A DNA stretch of 64,000 nucleotides from Nocardioides sp. URHA0020 (GCF_000620705.1 NZ_KK211167.1:124001-188000), one strand, 5' to 3'; positions 9,944 through 19,627 are shown, numbered from the stretch's first letter. Notes: generated from the letters alone by a model not told the origin. Program-made: numbers and translations.

Positions 9944-9960
9944 TCACCCGAGATGGGTGA
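9944..9960. promoter_or_regulatory. Regulon palindrome site 1, TCACCCG-N3-TGGGTGA
   Basis: This 17-bp inverted repeat (one mismatch from the perfect form) lies between the divergent DUF6325 operon and the AI-2E family gene, 87 and 72 bp from their starts. It is one of six related sites in this island. Confidence 0.7.
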
Positions 9961-10032
9961 GCCGCCGGCACCCATCGGTTACCACGATAGGCACGATGGG
10001 GAGGCCTCCCCGACCGAGGACGGAGAACACAG

Positions 10033-11142
10033 GTGTCGATGCCCAGCATGCCGGCCCCGACGGCTCTACCGCGCGGCGTGCTCGTGATGGCCGGGCTCGC
10101 CGCCACCGTGATCGTGGTCGGCGGGCTGAAGGCGTCCGCCGACATCTTCGCGCCGGCGTTCCTCGCCCTGGTCCTGACCGTGCTCGCCCACCCGCTCCGC
10201 AAGTGGCTGGACCGGTGGATGCCGTCCTGGGCCGCCTCCCTCATGTGCACGGTCGCGATCTACCTCCTGGTCGTCGCGCTGGCGCTGGCGGTCGTGGTGT
10301 CGGTGGCCAGGTTCGCCACCCTGCTGCCGCAGTACACCGAGGAGTTCCAGCAGCGGATCGACGACCTGACCGGCTGGCTGAACGACGCCGGCGTCAGCAC
10401 CAAGCAGATCGACGAGGTCGAGTCCTCCTTCGACCTCGGACAGCTCGGCGGCTTCATCGGCGACCTGCTCTCGGAGCTGATGGGCCTGGTGTCCAACCTC
10501 TTCTTCATCCTCACGCTGGTGCTCTTCATGACGATGGACGGCGGGACCTTCCCGCGTCAGCTCGAGCGCGCCCGGGCCGTGCGGCCCCACGTCGTCGACG
10601 CCATCTCCGAGTTCGCCAGCGGCACCCGCCGCTACCTCGCGGTGGCCACCGTGTTCGGCCTGATCGTCGCGGTGCTCGACACCATCGCGCTCTACATCCT
10701 CGACGTGCCCGCGCCGCTGCTCTGGGGCCTGTTGGCGTTCATCACCAACTACATCCCCAACGTCGGGTTCGTCATCGGCCTGATCCCCCCGGCCATCCTG
10801 GCGCTGCTCTCGAGCGGGCCGGGACTGATGCTGGCCGTGATCGCCGTCTACTGCGTGCTCAACGTGGTGATCCAGACGGTGATCCAGCCGAAGGTGGTCG
10901 GCGACGCCGTCGGACTGTCGACGACGCTGTCGTTCGTGTCCCTGGTCTTCTGGGCGTGGGTCGTCGGGCCGCTGGGCGCGCTGCTCGCGATCCCGCTGAC
11001 CCTCTTCGCCAAGGCCCTGCTGGTCGACATCGACCCGAGCCTGGGCTGGGTGCGGCCGCTGATCTCCAACCACGACGAGCCCGAGGACGTGGGCGCCACC
11101 AGCGGCACGGGACCGCCGCCGGAGCTCAGTCCGGGATCGTGA
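10033..11142 (+). CDS. AI-2E family transporter (PerM/TqsA type)
   Basis: This 369-residue polytopic membrane protein has about eight hydrophobic segments, including pairs near the N-terminus (VLVMAGLAATVIVVGGLK) and the C-terminal block (LLWGLLAFITNYIPNVGFVIGLIPPAIL). The ITNYIPNVG and IQPKVVGDAVGLS motifs are diagnostic of the family. Members export autoinducer-2 or other small solutes, or act as Na+/H+ antiporters; the substrate here cannot be told. The start is GTG 10033, with ATG alternatives at 10039 and 10048. The 3' end overlaps the small convergent gene by 17 bp. Confidence 0.9.
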   Translation: MSMPSMPAPTALPRGVLVMAGLAATVIVVGGLKASADIFAPAFLALVLTVLAHPLRKWLDRWMPSWAASLMCTVAIYLLVVALALAVVVSVARFATLLPQYTEEFQQRIDDLTGWLNDAGVSTKQIDEVESSFDLGQLGGFIGDLLSELMGLVSNLFFILTLVLFMTMDGGTFPRQLERARAVRPHVVDAISEFASGTRRYLAVATVFGLIVAVLDTIALYILDVPAPLLWGLLAFITNYIPNVGFVIGLIPPAILALLSSGPGLMLAVIAVYCVLNVVIQTVIQPKVVGDAVGLSTTLSFVSLVFWAWVVGPLGALLAIPLTLFAKALLVDIDPSLGWVRPLISNHDEPEDVGATSGTGPPPELSPGS

Positions 11143-11326
11143 CGACCTCGACGACGCCGATGCCCAGGGACGTCAGCAGGTTGAGCACTCCCTGCAGCTC
11201 CTCCTGATCGGTCATCTCCCCGGTCAGCGTGGTGCTCGCGGGCTGGGTGCGTGCCGTCAGGTGCGGGAACGCGCCGCTGAGCTCGTCGCTCAGCTCGGCA
11301 TCGACGCGGATCAACATCCTGGTCAT
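11126..11326 (-). CDS. Small conserved hypothetical protein (66 aa)
   Basis: This 66-residue protein looks like a small ferredoxin-like or ACT-like fold: a strand (MLIRVDAEL), a helix, strands (ASTTLTGEMT), a helix (DQEELQGVLNLLTSLG) and a final strand (IGVVEVVTIPD). There are no catalytic motifs. A longer frame begins at 11365, but the MTRMLIRVD start at 11326 fits a compact domain. It shares a divergent intergenic region, with a regulon-type palindrome, with the DUF1269-like gene. Function unknown. Confidence 0.6.
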   Translation of the reverse strand: MTRMLIRVDAELSDELSGAFPHLTARTQPASTTLTGEMTDQEELQGVLNLLTSLGIGVVEVVTIPD

Positions 11327-11395
11327 CGTCGCCGTTCCCCTGCCCGTGTACGCCGGCCGCTGCACCGACGGTAGGTCCAGCGGCCGGTGACCGCC

Positions 11396-11412
11396 TCACC
11401 GGAAACGGGCGA
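11396..11412. promoter_or_regulatory. Regulon palindrome site 2, TCACCGG-N3-CGGGCGA
   Basis: This 17-bp inverted repeat has one mismatch in each arm relative to the perfect form. It lies 69 bp upstream of the 66-residue gene and 113 bp upstream of the chosen start of the DUF1269-like gene. Confidence 0.55.
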
Positions 11413-11525
11413 TGCCTCCCGACGACCCGGGGCGGTTGAGTGGTCCGGGTGACCACCACCGGTACGGAGTCCTCGAGCACGCTCCGGCGTACCCGCGGGG
11501 CGTGCTCCTCCCGGGTCCCACGACC

Positions 11526-12026
11526 GTGACGTCGACCCTGGCGGCGTGGCGGTTCGCCAGCGCCGACGGCGCGAGCGGTGCCGCCGGCCTGCTCGAGGCG
11601 ATCGCCCACGACGACCCGGTCGTCCTCGGATCCGCGCTCGTCGAGTGGGCACCGGGCGACCGTCGGCCCACCACCCGACGACTGGCGCTGGGTCGTGCCC
11701 GGGCCGACGGGCGAGGAGAGGGACTGGGCGACGGGTTCTGGGGGCTGCTGTTCGGCATCGTCTTCTTCGTGCCGCTGCTCGGGGCGGCGATGGGTGCCAC
11801 GACCGGTGCGCTCACGGACGCACTGGCCGACGTCGGCATCGACGACCACTTCATCAACCGGGTCCGTGACAGCGTCATCCCCGGGACGTCGGCGTTGTTC
11901 GTCCTCGCCCCGAGCGAGGTCGTCGAGCGGCTCCGCGCCGCGTCTCGCGATCGCGGCCGGGCAGCACCGATCACCACCGACATCGACGACGAGCAGGCAG
12001 CCGCGCTGCGCTCGGTCTTCGGCTGA
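11526..12026 (+). CDS. DUF1269-like membrane protein
   Basis: This 166-residue protein begins MTSTLAAWRFASADGASGAA, the usual opening of DUF1269-type proteins. It has a glycine-rich membrane segment (about residues 71-98: GFWGLLFGIVFFVPLLGAAMGATTGAL) and ends in a soluble part with GTSALFVLAPSEVVERL. I chose GTG 11526 by family alignment; an in-frame ATG at 11412 would add 38 unrelated residues and overlap the palindrome. Such proteins occur near stress regulators, but no activity is established. Confidence 0.75.
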   Translation: MTSTLAAWRFASADGASGAAGLLEAIAHDDPVVLGSALVEWAPGDRRPTTRRLALGRARADGRGEGLGDGFWGLLFGIVFFVPLLGAAMGATTGALTDALADVGIDDHFINRVRDSVIPGTSALFVLAPSEVVERLRAASRDRGRAAPITTDIDDEQAAALRSVFG

Positions 12027-12133
12027 GGTCGGCACGCGCCGTCCCACGTTGTGCACAATGTCGGCCGGCGTGCGCCGGACCGGGTTGAATGAGGGGCGCA
12101 CGGCGCCGACCGCCGTCGGGAGGGCGAGGACCG

Positions 12134-14776
12134 ATGGCTTCCGGGCAGCACGCGCGCTCGGGCGGCGCTGCACGCACGCTTCCCGTCCCAGCGGCTCCTC
12201 GACCGCCGGAGCCGTTCGTGCCGCGATCCCGGCTCGACGACTTCCTCGACGCGGTGCCCACGACTCCGGTCACCCTGGTGATCGCGCCGGCCGGCTCCGG
12301 CAAGACGGCCGCCGCCGCGGCCTGGACCGAGCGGGTGCGCGGGTCGGGGCAGCCGACGTCGGTCGCCTGGACCCGCGGCGACCAGGCCACCCTGATCGCC
12401 GCCCAGGTGGAGGCGATGCGCTGCCCGGAGCAGCCGGACGGACCCACCGTGGTGGTGATCGACGACGTCGAGCTGCTCTCGGAGGCGTCGCGCGACTCGC
12501 TGGCCGGCATCCTGACCGCGGACCCCGACTCGGTCCGGCTCCTGCTGATCGGCCGGCACGAGCCCGACCTGGTGCCGGTCTCAGCCGCCCTGGCCGGCGC
12601 CGTACGCGCCCTGCGGGTCGACGACCTGCGCTTCACCGACGACGAGGCCGCCGACCTGGTGCGCTCGCACCACCCGGCGGCCGGGCCGGACGACGTCGCG
12701 GCCGTGCTCGAGCAGGCAGCGGGCTGGGCGGCCGCCCTGGTGCTCGGCTCGCAGGCCCTGGCCGGCTCCGCGGACGTCGCCGACGCCCGTGCCTGCCTGG
12801 CGGCGACCCGGCAGCCGGTGCTCGACTACGTCCTCCACGAGGTGTTCGAGGAGCTGACGCCCGAGCTCGCCCGGGTGCTGCTGGTCACCTGCCGGCTGAG
12901 TCCGGTCGGGGCGGCCGACGCGGTGCTGCTGTCCGGGCTGCCGGAGGCGCCGGCGCTCCTCGACCGAGCAGCCGCCACCGGCCCCTTCGTCACCAGCCAT
13001 CGCGACCGTCCCGACCTCGACTCGGCGGTCTGGACCTACCACCCGCTGCTGCTCGACCTCCTGCGCCGTCGCACGGCCCCCACCGGGCCCGACCGGCCCG
13101 TCGCGGTCTCGGCGCACCGCCGTGCCACCGCGGCGTACGCCGAGCGGCGCGACGCCGAGGGGGCGGTCCGGCACGCCGGGCTGACCGGCGACCTCGACCT
13201 CCAGGTCCGGGTGCTGCGCGAGTTCGGGCCGGAGCTCGTCGGCACACGCCGGTCCCACGTGCTCCAGACGGTGCTGGCCTCGATCCCGCTCGACGTCCGC
13301 TCGCGCAACGCCGACCTGCTGGTGGTGCACGCGATGCTGCTGCGGGCCCAGGGTCGGATCGACGCCGCGAAGACGGCCACGGACCAGGTGCTCGCGATGG
13401 ACGGCGCCGGCCTGCGGGACCCGGTCTCCCGGCCCACCGAGGCGCAGCTCGCGCTCCTCGAGGTGTGGCAGGCGCGGTTCGGCTGGCGGGAGGCCCAGCC
13501 GGCCCTCGACCGCGGCGCCCGGGTCCTGCGGTGCCGTCACCACGAGGAGGTCAGTGCCCACGACCTCAGCGGCCTCTCACCGGTCTCGGCCGCCTGGCTC
13601 ACCCTGGAGATGACGTACTTCCAGATCTGGCTGGGCGATCTGGAGATCGCGGCGATCCATGTCCAGGACGTGGCGATGTACGCCCGGCAGGTGGACCTGC
13701 CGCTGCTGTCCCGTGCCAACCTCGCCGCTCGGGCCATGCTCGAGACGACCGCCGGCGCGCACCAGTGCGCGCTCGCCACGGCCGAGGCCGGGCTGCTGAT
13801 CGAGGCCGGTGCTCCGGCGGACGCCGCCAGTGCCCGGCTGCACCTGGCCCGTGGCTGGGCCATGCTGCACTCCCTGCGTCTCGGCGACGCGAAGGCCGCG
13901 GTCGCTCGGATCGAGGAGACACCGAGCGGGGTGATGGACCCGCTGCTCCTGACGTCCGGCCGGCTGCTCCGAGCCTGCCTGCTGACGGCCCTCGGTGACG
14001 CCGCGGAGGCACAGCGTGTCCTGGACACCCGTGGCGACGTGCCCGAGCGGCTGCCGCGCCACCTCGCCCAGCTGGACCGGCAGGTCCGGCTGCTGATCGC
14101 GGTGGCGACGGGTGACGTCGCGACGCTCGACGCTCTGCCACCCGCGATGCGCGCCATCGGGTCCGAGGTCGACGCCCGGCTCGCCGAGGCCCTCAGCCTC
14201 GGGCTCGCCGGTGACGAGCCGCGCGCCGTACGCCTGCTCTCCGCCCTGCTGCCCGACACCGCCGACATGCCGGTGACGGGGCTGAGCACCGCGGTCGCCC
14301 GGGCGGCCATGCTCCAACGCATCGGCACGCCGGGGTCGGTGCAGGCCGCTCGCGACCTGGTCCCCGACCTGCTGAGCCGGGCCGCGCCCCAACGGCTGCT
14401 GTGGCTGCTCGCCTTCGGCACCCCGATCAGCCCGACCTTCGTGGAGCTGGTGGCAGCCCACGCCGACGGCGCCGACCCCCACCCCTTCGCGGCGCCCGCC
14501 GCCTCAGCACTGAGTGGGCTCCGCCGTGCCTACCCCGGGGCCGGCCGGCACCGCGCGGGAGGCCTCGTCCCCGACGACCCTCGGGCGCCCCTGACCGCGC
14601 GCGAGCTCGACGTCCTGGAGCAGCTCTCGCTCGGTGGCGGCAACGCCGACCTGGCCCGGGCGCTCTTCGTCAGCGAGAACACGGTGAAGACCCATCTGGC
14701 GTCGATCTACCGCAAGCTCGAGGTCGACCGCCGCGTCGACGCGCTGCGGGTCGCGCGGACCCACGGCCTGCTCTGA
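12134..14776 (+). CDS. Large ATP-binding LuxR-family (MalT-like) regulator 1
   Basis: This 880-residue regulator has an N-terminal STAND-type NTPase (Walker A APAGSGKT with K57; Walker B VVVIDDVELL), a long helical repeat region (about residues 300-800, TPR-like) and a C-terminal LuxR helix-turn-helix (LTARELDVLEQLSLGG...SENTVKTHLASIYRKLEV). In this family ligand and ATP drive oligomerisation and transcription activation. ATG 12134 follows GGAGGGCGAGG; an in-frame ATG at 12089 lacks such a site. No regulon palindrome is seen upstream. It is a tandem paralogue of the next gene; the inducer is unknown. Confidence 0.9.
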   Translation: MASGQHARSGGAARTLPVPAAPRPPEPFVPRSRLDDFLDAVPTTPVTLVIAPAGSGKTAAAAAWTERVRGSGQPTSVAWTRGDQATLIAAQVEAMRCPEQPDGPTVVVIDDVELLSEASRDSLAGILTADPDSVRLLLIGRHEPDLVPVSAALAGAVRALRVDDLRFTDDEAADLVRSHHPAAGPDDVAAVLEQAAGWAAALVLGSQALAGSADVADARACLAATRQPVLDYVLHEVFEELTPELARVLLVTCRLSPVGAADAVLLSGLPEAPALLDRAAATGPFVTSHRDRPDLDSAVWTYHPLLLDLLRRRTAPTGPDRPVAVSAHRRATAAYAERRDAEGAVRHAGLTGDLDLQVRVLREFGPELVGTRRSHVLQTVLASIPLDVRSRNADLLVVHAMLLRAQGRIDAAKTATDQVLAMDGAGLRDPVSRPTEAQLALLEVWQARFGWREAQPALDRGARVLRCRHHEEVSAHDLSGLSPVSAAWLTLEMTYFQIWLGDLEIAAIHVQDVAMYARQVDLPLLSRANLAARAMLETTAGAHQCALATAEAGLLIEAGAPADAASARLHLARGWAMLHSLRLGDAKAAVARIEETPSGVMDPLLLTSGRLLRACLLTALGDAAEAQRVLDTRGDVPERLPRHLAQLDRQVRLLIAVATGDVATLDALPPAMRAIGSEVDARLAEALSLGLAGDEPRAVRLLSALLPDTADMPVTGLSTAVARAAMLQRIGTPGSVQAARDLVPDLLSRAAPQRLLWLLAFGTPISPTFVELVAAHADGADPHPFAAPAASALSGLRRAYPGAGRHRAGGLVPDDPRAPLTARELDVLEQLSLGGGNADLARALFVSENTVKTHLASIYRKLEVDRRVDALRVARTHGLL

Positions 14777-14885
14777 GCGGGACTGGCCCCTTCCGGGTGA
14801 GCCGAGCCGCGCCCACGTCTCCTACCGTCGGACACCCCAGGCGTCGCCGGTGGGCCGACCACCGGACGCCGATCTCACCCTGCCC

Positions 14886-14902
14886 TCATCCCTCGCGGGT
14901 GA
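14886..14902. promoter_or_regulatory. Regulon palindrome site 3, TCATCCC-N3-CGGGTGA
   Basis: The 17-bp element lies 93 bp upstream of the second LuxR gene. Its right arm is perfect and its left arm degenerate. A second half-site with a perfect right arm lies at 14794-14800. A -10-like CATACT follows about 20 bp downstream, placing the element around -40. This suggests activation or autoregulation of the second LuxR gene. Confidence 0.55.
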
Positions 14903-14995
14903 GGCCCCCGGCTCGAACGCGCCATACTGTCCTGAGTCCAACGACCGGCCACGCCGCACAGCGGGCCGATCAGCGAACCGAGACGAGACGTCGCC

Positions 14996-17602
14996 ATGAC
15001 CCGGTCAATGTCGAAGCGGGAGCAGCAGGGGTCGATCGCGCTCATCGGACACCTCCCCGCCCTGCCGCGGGCGTACGTCCCGCGGCTGCGCCTGTGGAGC
15101 CGGCTCGACGCCGCCACCGAGACCGCCGTGACCCTGCTGGTCGGGCCGGGCGGATCCGGCAAGACGCTCGGCATCGCCGGCTGGCTGCGCCGCTCCGGCC
15201 GCGCTGCCGACACCACGTGGGTCTCAGCTGATGCCACCTGGGACCCCGAGCGGCTGCTGACCCACCTCGCCCGCCGCGACGACGAGGAGCGGCCGGCACT
15301 CGTGGTGGTCGACGACGCGCACCTGCTTCCCCTCGCGACCATCCAGGCCCTCGACAGCCTCCTGGACACCGACCCCGAGGCGTTCCGGGTGCTGCTCGCC
15401 TCGCGCTGGGACCTGCCCTTCACCCGCCTCGCCCCCGAGCTGCTCGGCGACCTGACCATGCTGCGCGGCGACCTGCTCCGGCTCGACGAGACGGAGTCCA
15501 GGGCCCTGGTCGCGGCCCACGCCCGCACCGGTTCGCCGGAGGTGGCTCAGGCGATCGCCCTGCGCGCCCAGGGCTGGTGCGCCGCCGTCGTGCTCACCGC
15601 CCGCGCCGTGGGTGCCGCTCCGGACCCCCTCGAGGTCGCCCGTCGGTACGCCGAGGTCGGACCATCGGCCGCCGACCGGGTGGCGACCGAGGTCTTCGCG
15701 ACCCTCCGACCGCGCGAGCGGCACCTCCTCCTGTGCGTCGCGAGCGAGCCGGTCGTGACGCCCGCGCTCGCGGTGCACCTGTCGCACGACTCCGGTGCGG
15801 GCGAGGTCCTGGCCGACCTGGAGGCGACCGGCCTGCTGGTGACGCGGGTGGCCTCCCACGAGCAGGACGGGGACGCCGCGGCCGGCGAGCGCTACTCGAT
15901 CCATCCGCTGCTGGCCGAGGTCGTGCGCCGGCGGATCTCCTCCGGCGGCGTCGACGTGATGCGCGCCGCCGCCACGGTGCAGCGAGCCGTCCTGCTCGAC
16001 GTCGGTCGCGGCAGCACGGCCGACGCCCTCCACCGGCTCGAGGCCGTCGGACAGCACGCCGTGGCGGCCTCCGTGCTCGCCGACGAGGGCCCGAGCCTGC
16101 TGCTGCGCGGCCACGGTGCACCGGTCCGCGCGTTCGCCGAGTCCCACCCGTCCTCGATCGAGGTCAACCCCGGCTCCTGGTTCACGGTGGCCCTGGAGCG
16201 CTGGTTCAGCGGTGACGCCAACACTGCGGCGCAGTGGCTCGAGCGGCTGCTCCACGAGCCGCAGCCCGACACGGCCGCGGCGGTGCTGCAGCAGGCGTGT
16301 GCCCGGGTGATGCGCGCCCGGATGGGTCTGGAGCCGGTCGGACCCGCGATCGACCACGGTCAGCGGATCGTCACCGACCCGGAGCTGACCACGGCCGCAC
16401 CGTCGGTGGTCCCCATCCTGCTGAGCGAGCTGGCCATCACCCAGAACTGGACCGGTGACCTGTCCCAGGCCGAGGAGAACCTCGGGGCGGTGATCCGGCT
16501 GAGCCGCACGCACGACCTGCCCCTGCTCACCGTCATCGCCCTGTCGCACCTGGCCCTCACCGAGTACATGCGCGGACGCGAGAGTGCCGCCCTCGAGCTC
16601 GCCGACCAGGCACTCGCCCTGGTGGCCGAGCGTGAGCTCGACACGCCGTTCTCCGTGGGACGCGCTCGGCTGGCGCGTGAGCTCGCCCAGCTCAGCGGGC
16701 TGCCGCTGCGACCCGACGGTGAGGTGCTCGACCTCGCGCCGGCCGCCGAGCACGCCGCCGACCTGACCACCCGATTCTGGATGCGGACCCGACGCTCCCG
16801 CGTGCAGCTGGCGCACGGGATGGTCGCGGCCGCGGAGCTGGCCCTGGAGGTGCCCCTCGAGACGCCGCCGCTCCCGGCACACCTGGCCGTGTCGCTCCTG
16901 CTGGAGCGCGCCTTCCTCGCCAGCCTGTCCGGGGACGGTGCGCTGCTGACGCAGCTCCAGTCGCAGCTGAGCGAGCTCGGTGCGAGCGCCGAGTCGTCCT
17001 TGGTCGCCGGACTGCGTGCCGACTTCTCCGGTGACCGCCGCGCCGCCGTCCGCCACCTCGACGACGCGACCCACGAGAAGGCCACCGCCCAGCCCGCGGT
17101 GCGCGGGGTGGCCCTGGTCGCGCAGGCGCAGCTGGTCGACGCCCTCGGCGACAAGGAGCGGGCGCTCCAGCTGCTGCGCGACGCGGTGCGCGAGACCCAG
17201 GTGCGCAGGAACGCCGTGCCGTTCCTGGGCTGGAGCCGGCACGGCACGCCGGTCTCGGCGCTGGTCCAGGGCCTCGCCGACACCGACGCGGATCCCTGGC
17301 TGCGCGAGGTCGAGGCCGGGACCGCCGGCCTGGCAGGCATCGCCAGCTACTTCGGGCCGCAGACCTCACGGCCGCGCGAGCGCGAGGACTTCTCGTCCGG
17401 CTCCCTGCGACCCACGCTGAGCCCCCGTGAGCACGACGTGCTCTACGAGCTCGCCCGAGGCTCGACGTACGCCGACATCGCGGCCAACCTCTTCGTCTCG
17501 GAGAACACCGTGAAGACCCACGTCTCGAGCCTGTACGCCAAGCTCGCGGTCAACCGGCGCAGCGCCGCGCTCGCGACCGCTCGCTCCCTGCATCTGCTGT
17601 AG
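14996..17602 (+). CDS. Large ATP-binding LuxR-family (MalT-like) regulator 2
   Basis: This 868-residue paralogue of the preceding regulator has Walker A GPGGSGKT (K56, at almost the same position), Walker B LVVVDDAHLL, a helical repeat middle and a C-terminal LuxR domain (LSPREHDVLYELARG...SENTVKTHVSSLYAKLAV). The recognition helices of the two regulators are nearly the same (SENTVKTHxxS), so both may bind the same or a similar DNA site. It is a transcription activator in the cytoplasm with unknown effector. It is followed at once by a palindrome and the HdeD-like gene. Confidence 0.9.
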   Translation: MTRSMSKREQQGSIALIGHLPALPRAYVPRLRLWSRLDAATETAVTLLVGPGGSGKTLGIAGWLRRSGRAADTTWVSADATWDPERLLTHLARRDDEERPALVVVDDAHLLPLATIQALDSLLDTDPEAFRVLLASRWDLPFTRLAPELLGDLTMLRGDLLRLDETESRALVAAHARTGSPEVAQAIALRAQGWCAAVVLTARAVGAAPDPLEVARRYAEVGPSAADRVATEVFATLRPRERHLLLCVASEPVVTPALAVHLSHDSGAGEVLADLEATGLLVTRVASHEQDGDAAAGERYSIHPLLAEVVRRRISSGGVDVMRAAATVQRAVLLDVGRGSTADALHRLEAVGQHAVAASVLADEGPSLLLRGHGAPVRAFAESHPSSIEVNPGSWFTVALERWFSGDANTAAQWLERLLHEPQPDTAAAVLQQACARVMRARMGLEPVGPAIDHGQRIVTDPELTTAAPSVVPILLSELAITQNWTGDLSQAEENLGAVIRLSRTHDLPLLTVIALSHLALTEYMRGRESAALELADQALALVAERELDTPFSVGRARLARELAQLSGLPLRPDGEVLDLAPAAEHAADLTTRFWMRTRRSRVQLAHGMVAAAELALEVPLETPPLPAHLAVSLLLERAFLASLSGDGALLTQLQSQLSELGASAESSLVAGLRADFSGDRRAAVRHLDDATHEKATAQPAVRGVALVAQAQLVDALGDKERALQLLRDAVRETQVRRNAVPFLGWSRHGTPVSALVQGLADTDADPWLREVEAGTAGLAGIASYFGPQTSRPREREDFSSGSLRPTLSPREHDVLYELARGSTYADIAANLFVSENTVKTHVSSLYAKLAVNRRSAALATARSLHLL

Positions 17603-17607
17603 CCGGG

Positions 17608-17624
17608 CCACCCGATTCGGGTGA
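17608..17624. promoter_or_regulatory. Regulon palindrome site 4, CCACCCG-N3-CGGGTGA
   Basis: A nearly perfect 17-bp inverted repeat lies 6 bp after the second LuxR stop codon and 36 bp before the start of the HdeD-like gene. This indicates that the membrane gene pair has its own controlled promoter. Confidence 0.7.
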
Positions 17625-17660
17625 CGGCAGCGGAGCCTGCGGCGCGGGATGGTGAGAACC

Positions 17661-18248
17661 ATGACCGACACCACGACGAGCGACCGCTCCCGCCCCAGGT
17701 CGCCGGCCGCGTCCGCGCTCGCCGACCACTGGGGCCTGGTGCTCACCTACGGCGTCATCACCCTCGGCCTCGGCATCGCCCTGGTGGTCTGGCCGGACGC
17801 GTCGGTCACGGTCTTCACGGTCCTGCTCGCGATCCAGCTGATCGTCGCGGGGATCTTCCGGATCAGCGCCGCACTGTCGGTCAGCCGCAGCGACGGCGGC
17901 GTCCGGGCGCTGATCGGGCTGAGCGGCGGCCTCGCCCTGATCGTCGGGCTGCTCATCCTGCGCGACCCGCTGCAGAGCGTCCTGGTCCTCGGCATCATCC
18001 TCGGCGTCTTCTGGGTGCTCGCCGGGATCATCGACATCGTCGGCGCCATCATCGCGCCGCCGGCGACCGGTCGCGGCTGGGAGTTCCTCACCGGCGTGGT
18101 CACCGTGCTGGCCGGGGCGTTCCTGCTCGAGTACACCGACCTGTCACTGAAGCTCTTGGTGGTCTTCGTCGGGATCTGGCTGATCGTGGCCGGCATCCTG
18201 GCGGTGCTGGCCGCGTGGCGGCTGCGCTCCCTGCGCGCCGCATCCTAG
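17661..18248 (+). CDS. HdeD/DUF308 family membrane protein
   Basis: This 195-residue protein has six predicted membrane segments arranged in pairs (for example LVLTYGVITLGLGIALVVW, VFTVLLAIQLIVAGIFRI and LLVVFVGIWLIVAGILAVLAAW), the layout of HdeD-type acid-resistance proteins. In enteric bacteria HdeD helps acid tolerance at high density; in actinobacteria the role is not known. ATG 17661 follows GGTGAGA; ATG 17649 is an alternative four codons earlier. It is 14 bp before the next gene, so the two form one transcript. Confidence 0.8.
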   Translation: MTDTTTSDRSRPRSPAASALADHWGLVLTYGVITLGLGIALVVWPDASVTVFTVLLAIQLIVAGIFRISAALSVSRSDGGVRALIGLSGGLALIVGLLILRDPLQSVLVLGIILGVFWVLAGIIDIVGAIIAPPATGRGWEFLTGVVTVLAGAFLLEYTDLSLKLLVVFVGIWLIVAGILAVLAAWRLRSLRAAS

Positions 18249-18262
18249 GAAGAGGAAGTCCG

Positions 18263-19627
18263 ATGACGACCGCAGGCGACCAGCCGAGCAACGACGACGT
18301 GGCCGAGCTCCGGCGGGAGGTCGCGCGCCTCAAGCAACAGCTCGGGGAGACCGGCACCGTCGCCCTGCCGACAGACGCCCCCGCGCGCCGAGGCTGGTGG
18401 CGACCCGTCGTCGCCACCGCCCTGATCGTCATCATGGCGGTCCTGGTGCCGCTCTCGGTGGTCGCCCGCTGGGCGCACGACACCGTCTCGGACACCGACC
18501 GCTACATCGAGACGGTCGCGCCGCTGGCCAACGACCCGGCGGTCCAGACCGCCGTGATCGAGCGGGTCACCACCGAGATCGTCACCCGCCTCCAGGTCGA
18601 CGACGTCACCGACCAGGCCGTCGACGCCCTGGCCGAGCGCGGCCTGCCGCCGCTGGCAGCGGGCAGCCTCAAGGCACTCTCGACACCGCTGGCCGACGCG
18701 ATCGAGGGCTTCGTCAAGAAGCAGGTCACCGCGATCGTGAAGTCCGACGAGTTCGAGACCGCCTGGATCGAGGCGAACCGTCAGGCGCACACCCAGATGG
18801 TCGCCCTGCTCACCGGCAAGGACACCGACCTCGTCGACATCAGCGATCGCGCCGTCAGCGTCAACCTCGCCACGATCATCGAGACGGTCAAGCAGCGCCT
18901 GGTCGCCCGCGGCTTCGCCCTCGCGGAGCGACTGCCGACGATCAACGCGCAGTTCACGATCTTCGAGTCCGACGACATCACCAAGGCGCAGACCGGGTTC
19001 CGGCTGCTCAGTGCCGCCAACACCGCGCTGCCGATCGTCGCGCTGCTCTGCCTCTTCGGCGCCGTCGCCGTGGGCCGCAACCGCCGGCGGACCCTGGTCG
19101 CGGGCTCGCTCGCGGTCGTCGCGGCCGTGATCCTGCTCGGCGTGGCTCTCAACGCGGCCCGGGTCGTCTACCTCGACGCCGTGCCCACCGACCAGCTGCC
19201 CACGGACGCCGCCGCGGCCATCTACGACACCCTCGTCTACTTCATCCGGCTCAACATCCGCGCCCTGCTGGTGCTCTTCCTCGCGATCGCCTTCATCGCC
19301 TGGGTGACCGGTCCAGTAGGGGCTCCCGTCGCCCTGCGCGGGGCCACGACCCGCGCCATCGGCGCCACCCGGTCCCGGGGGGAGCGGGTCGGCATCAACA
19401 CCGGACGCTTCGGCACGACGCTCGGCACCTACCAGACGCCCATCCGGGTCGGCCTGCTCGGGATCGCCCTGCTGCTGTACGTGCTGCGCGACCACCCGAC
19501 GGGGGAGTTCACGCTGTGGCTCGTCGTCGTCGTCGGCGTGCTGCTGCTCATCGTGGAGCTGCTGGCTCGTCCGCCCGTCCCCGCAGTCGAGCCCAGCCCG
19601 ACCGCAGGAGCTCCAGGACCGAGCTGA
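18263..19627 (+). CDS. Conserved actinobacterial membrane protein, function unknown
   Basis: This 454-residue protein has an N-terminal coiled coil (DVAELRREVARLKQQLGE), one membrane helix (about residues 50-72), a large likely extracytoplasmic helical region (about 75-245) and several C-terminal helices (near TALPIVALLCLFGAVAV, TLVAGSLAVVAAVILLG, IRALLVLFLAIAFIAWV and the two at the end). Start 18263 has a GGAAGAGGAAG ribosome site. It is co-transcribed with the HdeD-like gene. I do not recognise an activity. Its 3' end overlaps the convergent BrkB-like gene by 80 bp. Confidence 0.75.
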   Translation: MTTAGDQPSNDDVAELRREVARLKQQLGETGTVALPTDAPARRGWWRPVVATALIVIMAVLVPLSVVARWAHDTVSDTDRYIETVAPLANDPAVQTAVIERVTTEIVTRLQVDDVTDQAVDALAERGLPPLAAGSLKALSTPLADAIEGFVKKQVTAIVKSDEFETAWIEANRQAHTQMVALLTGKDTDLVDISDRAVSVNLATIIETVKQRLVARGFALAERLPTINAQFTIFESDDITKAQTGFRLLSAANTALPIVALLCLFGAVAVGRNRRRTLVAGSLAVVAAVILLGVALNAARVVYLDAVPTDQLPTDAAAAIYDTLVYFIRLNIRALLVLFLAIAFIAWVTGPVGAPVALRGATTRAIGATRSRGERVGINTGRFGTTLGTYQTPIRVGLLGIALLLYVLRDHPTGEFTLWLVVVVGVLLLIVELLARPPVPAVEPSPTAGAPGPS

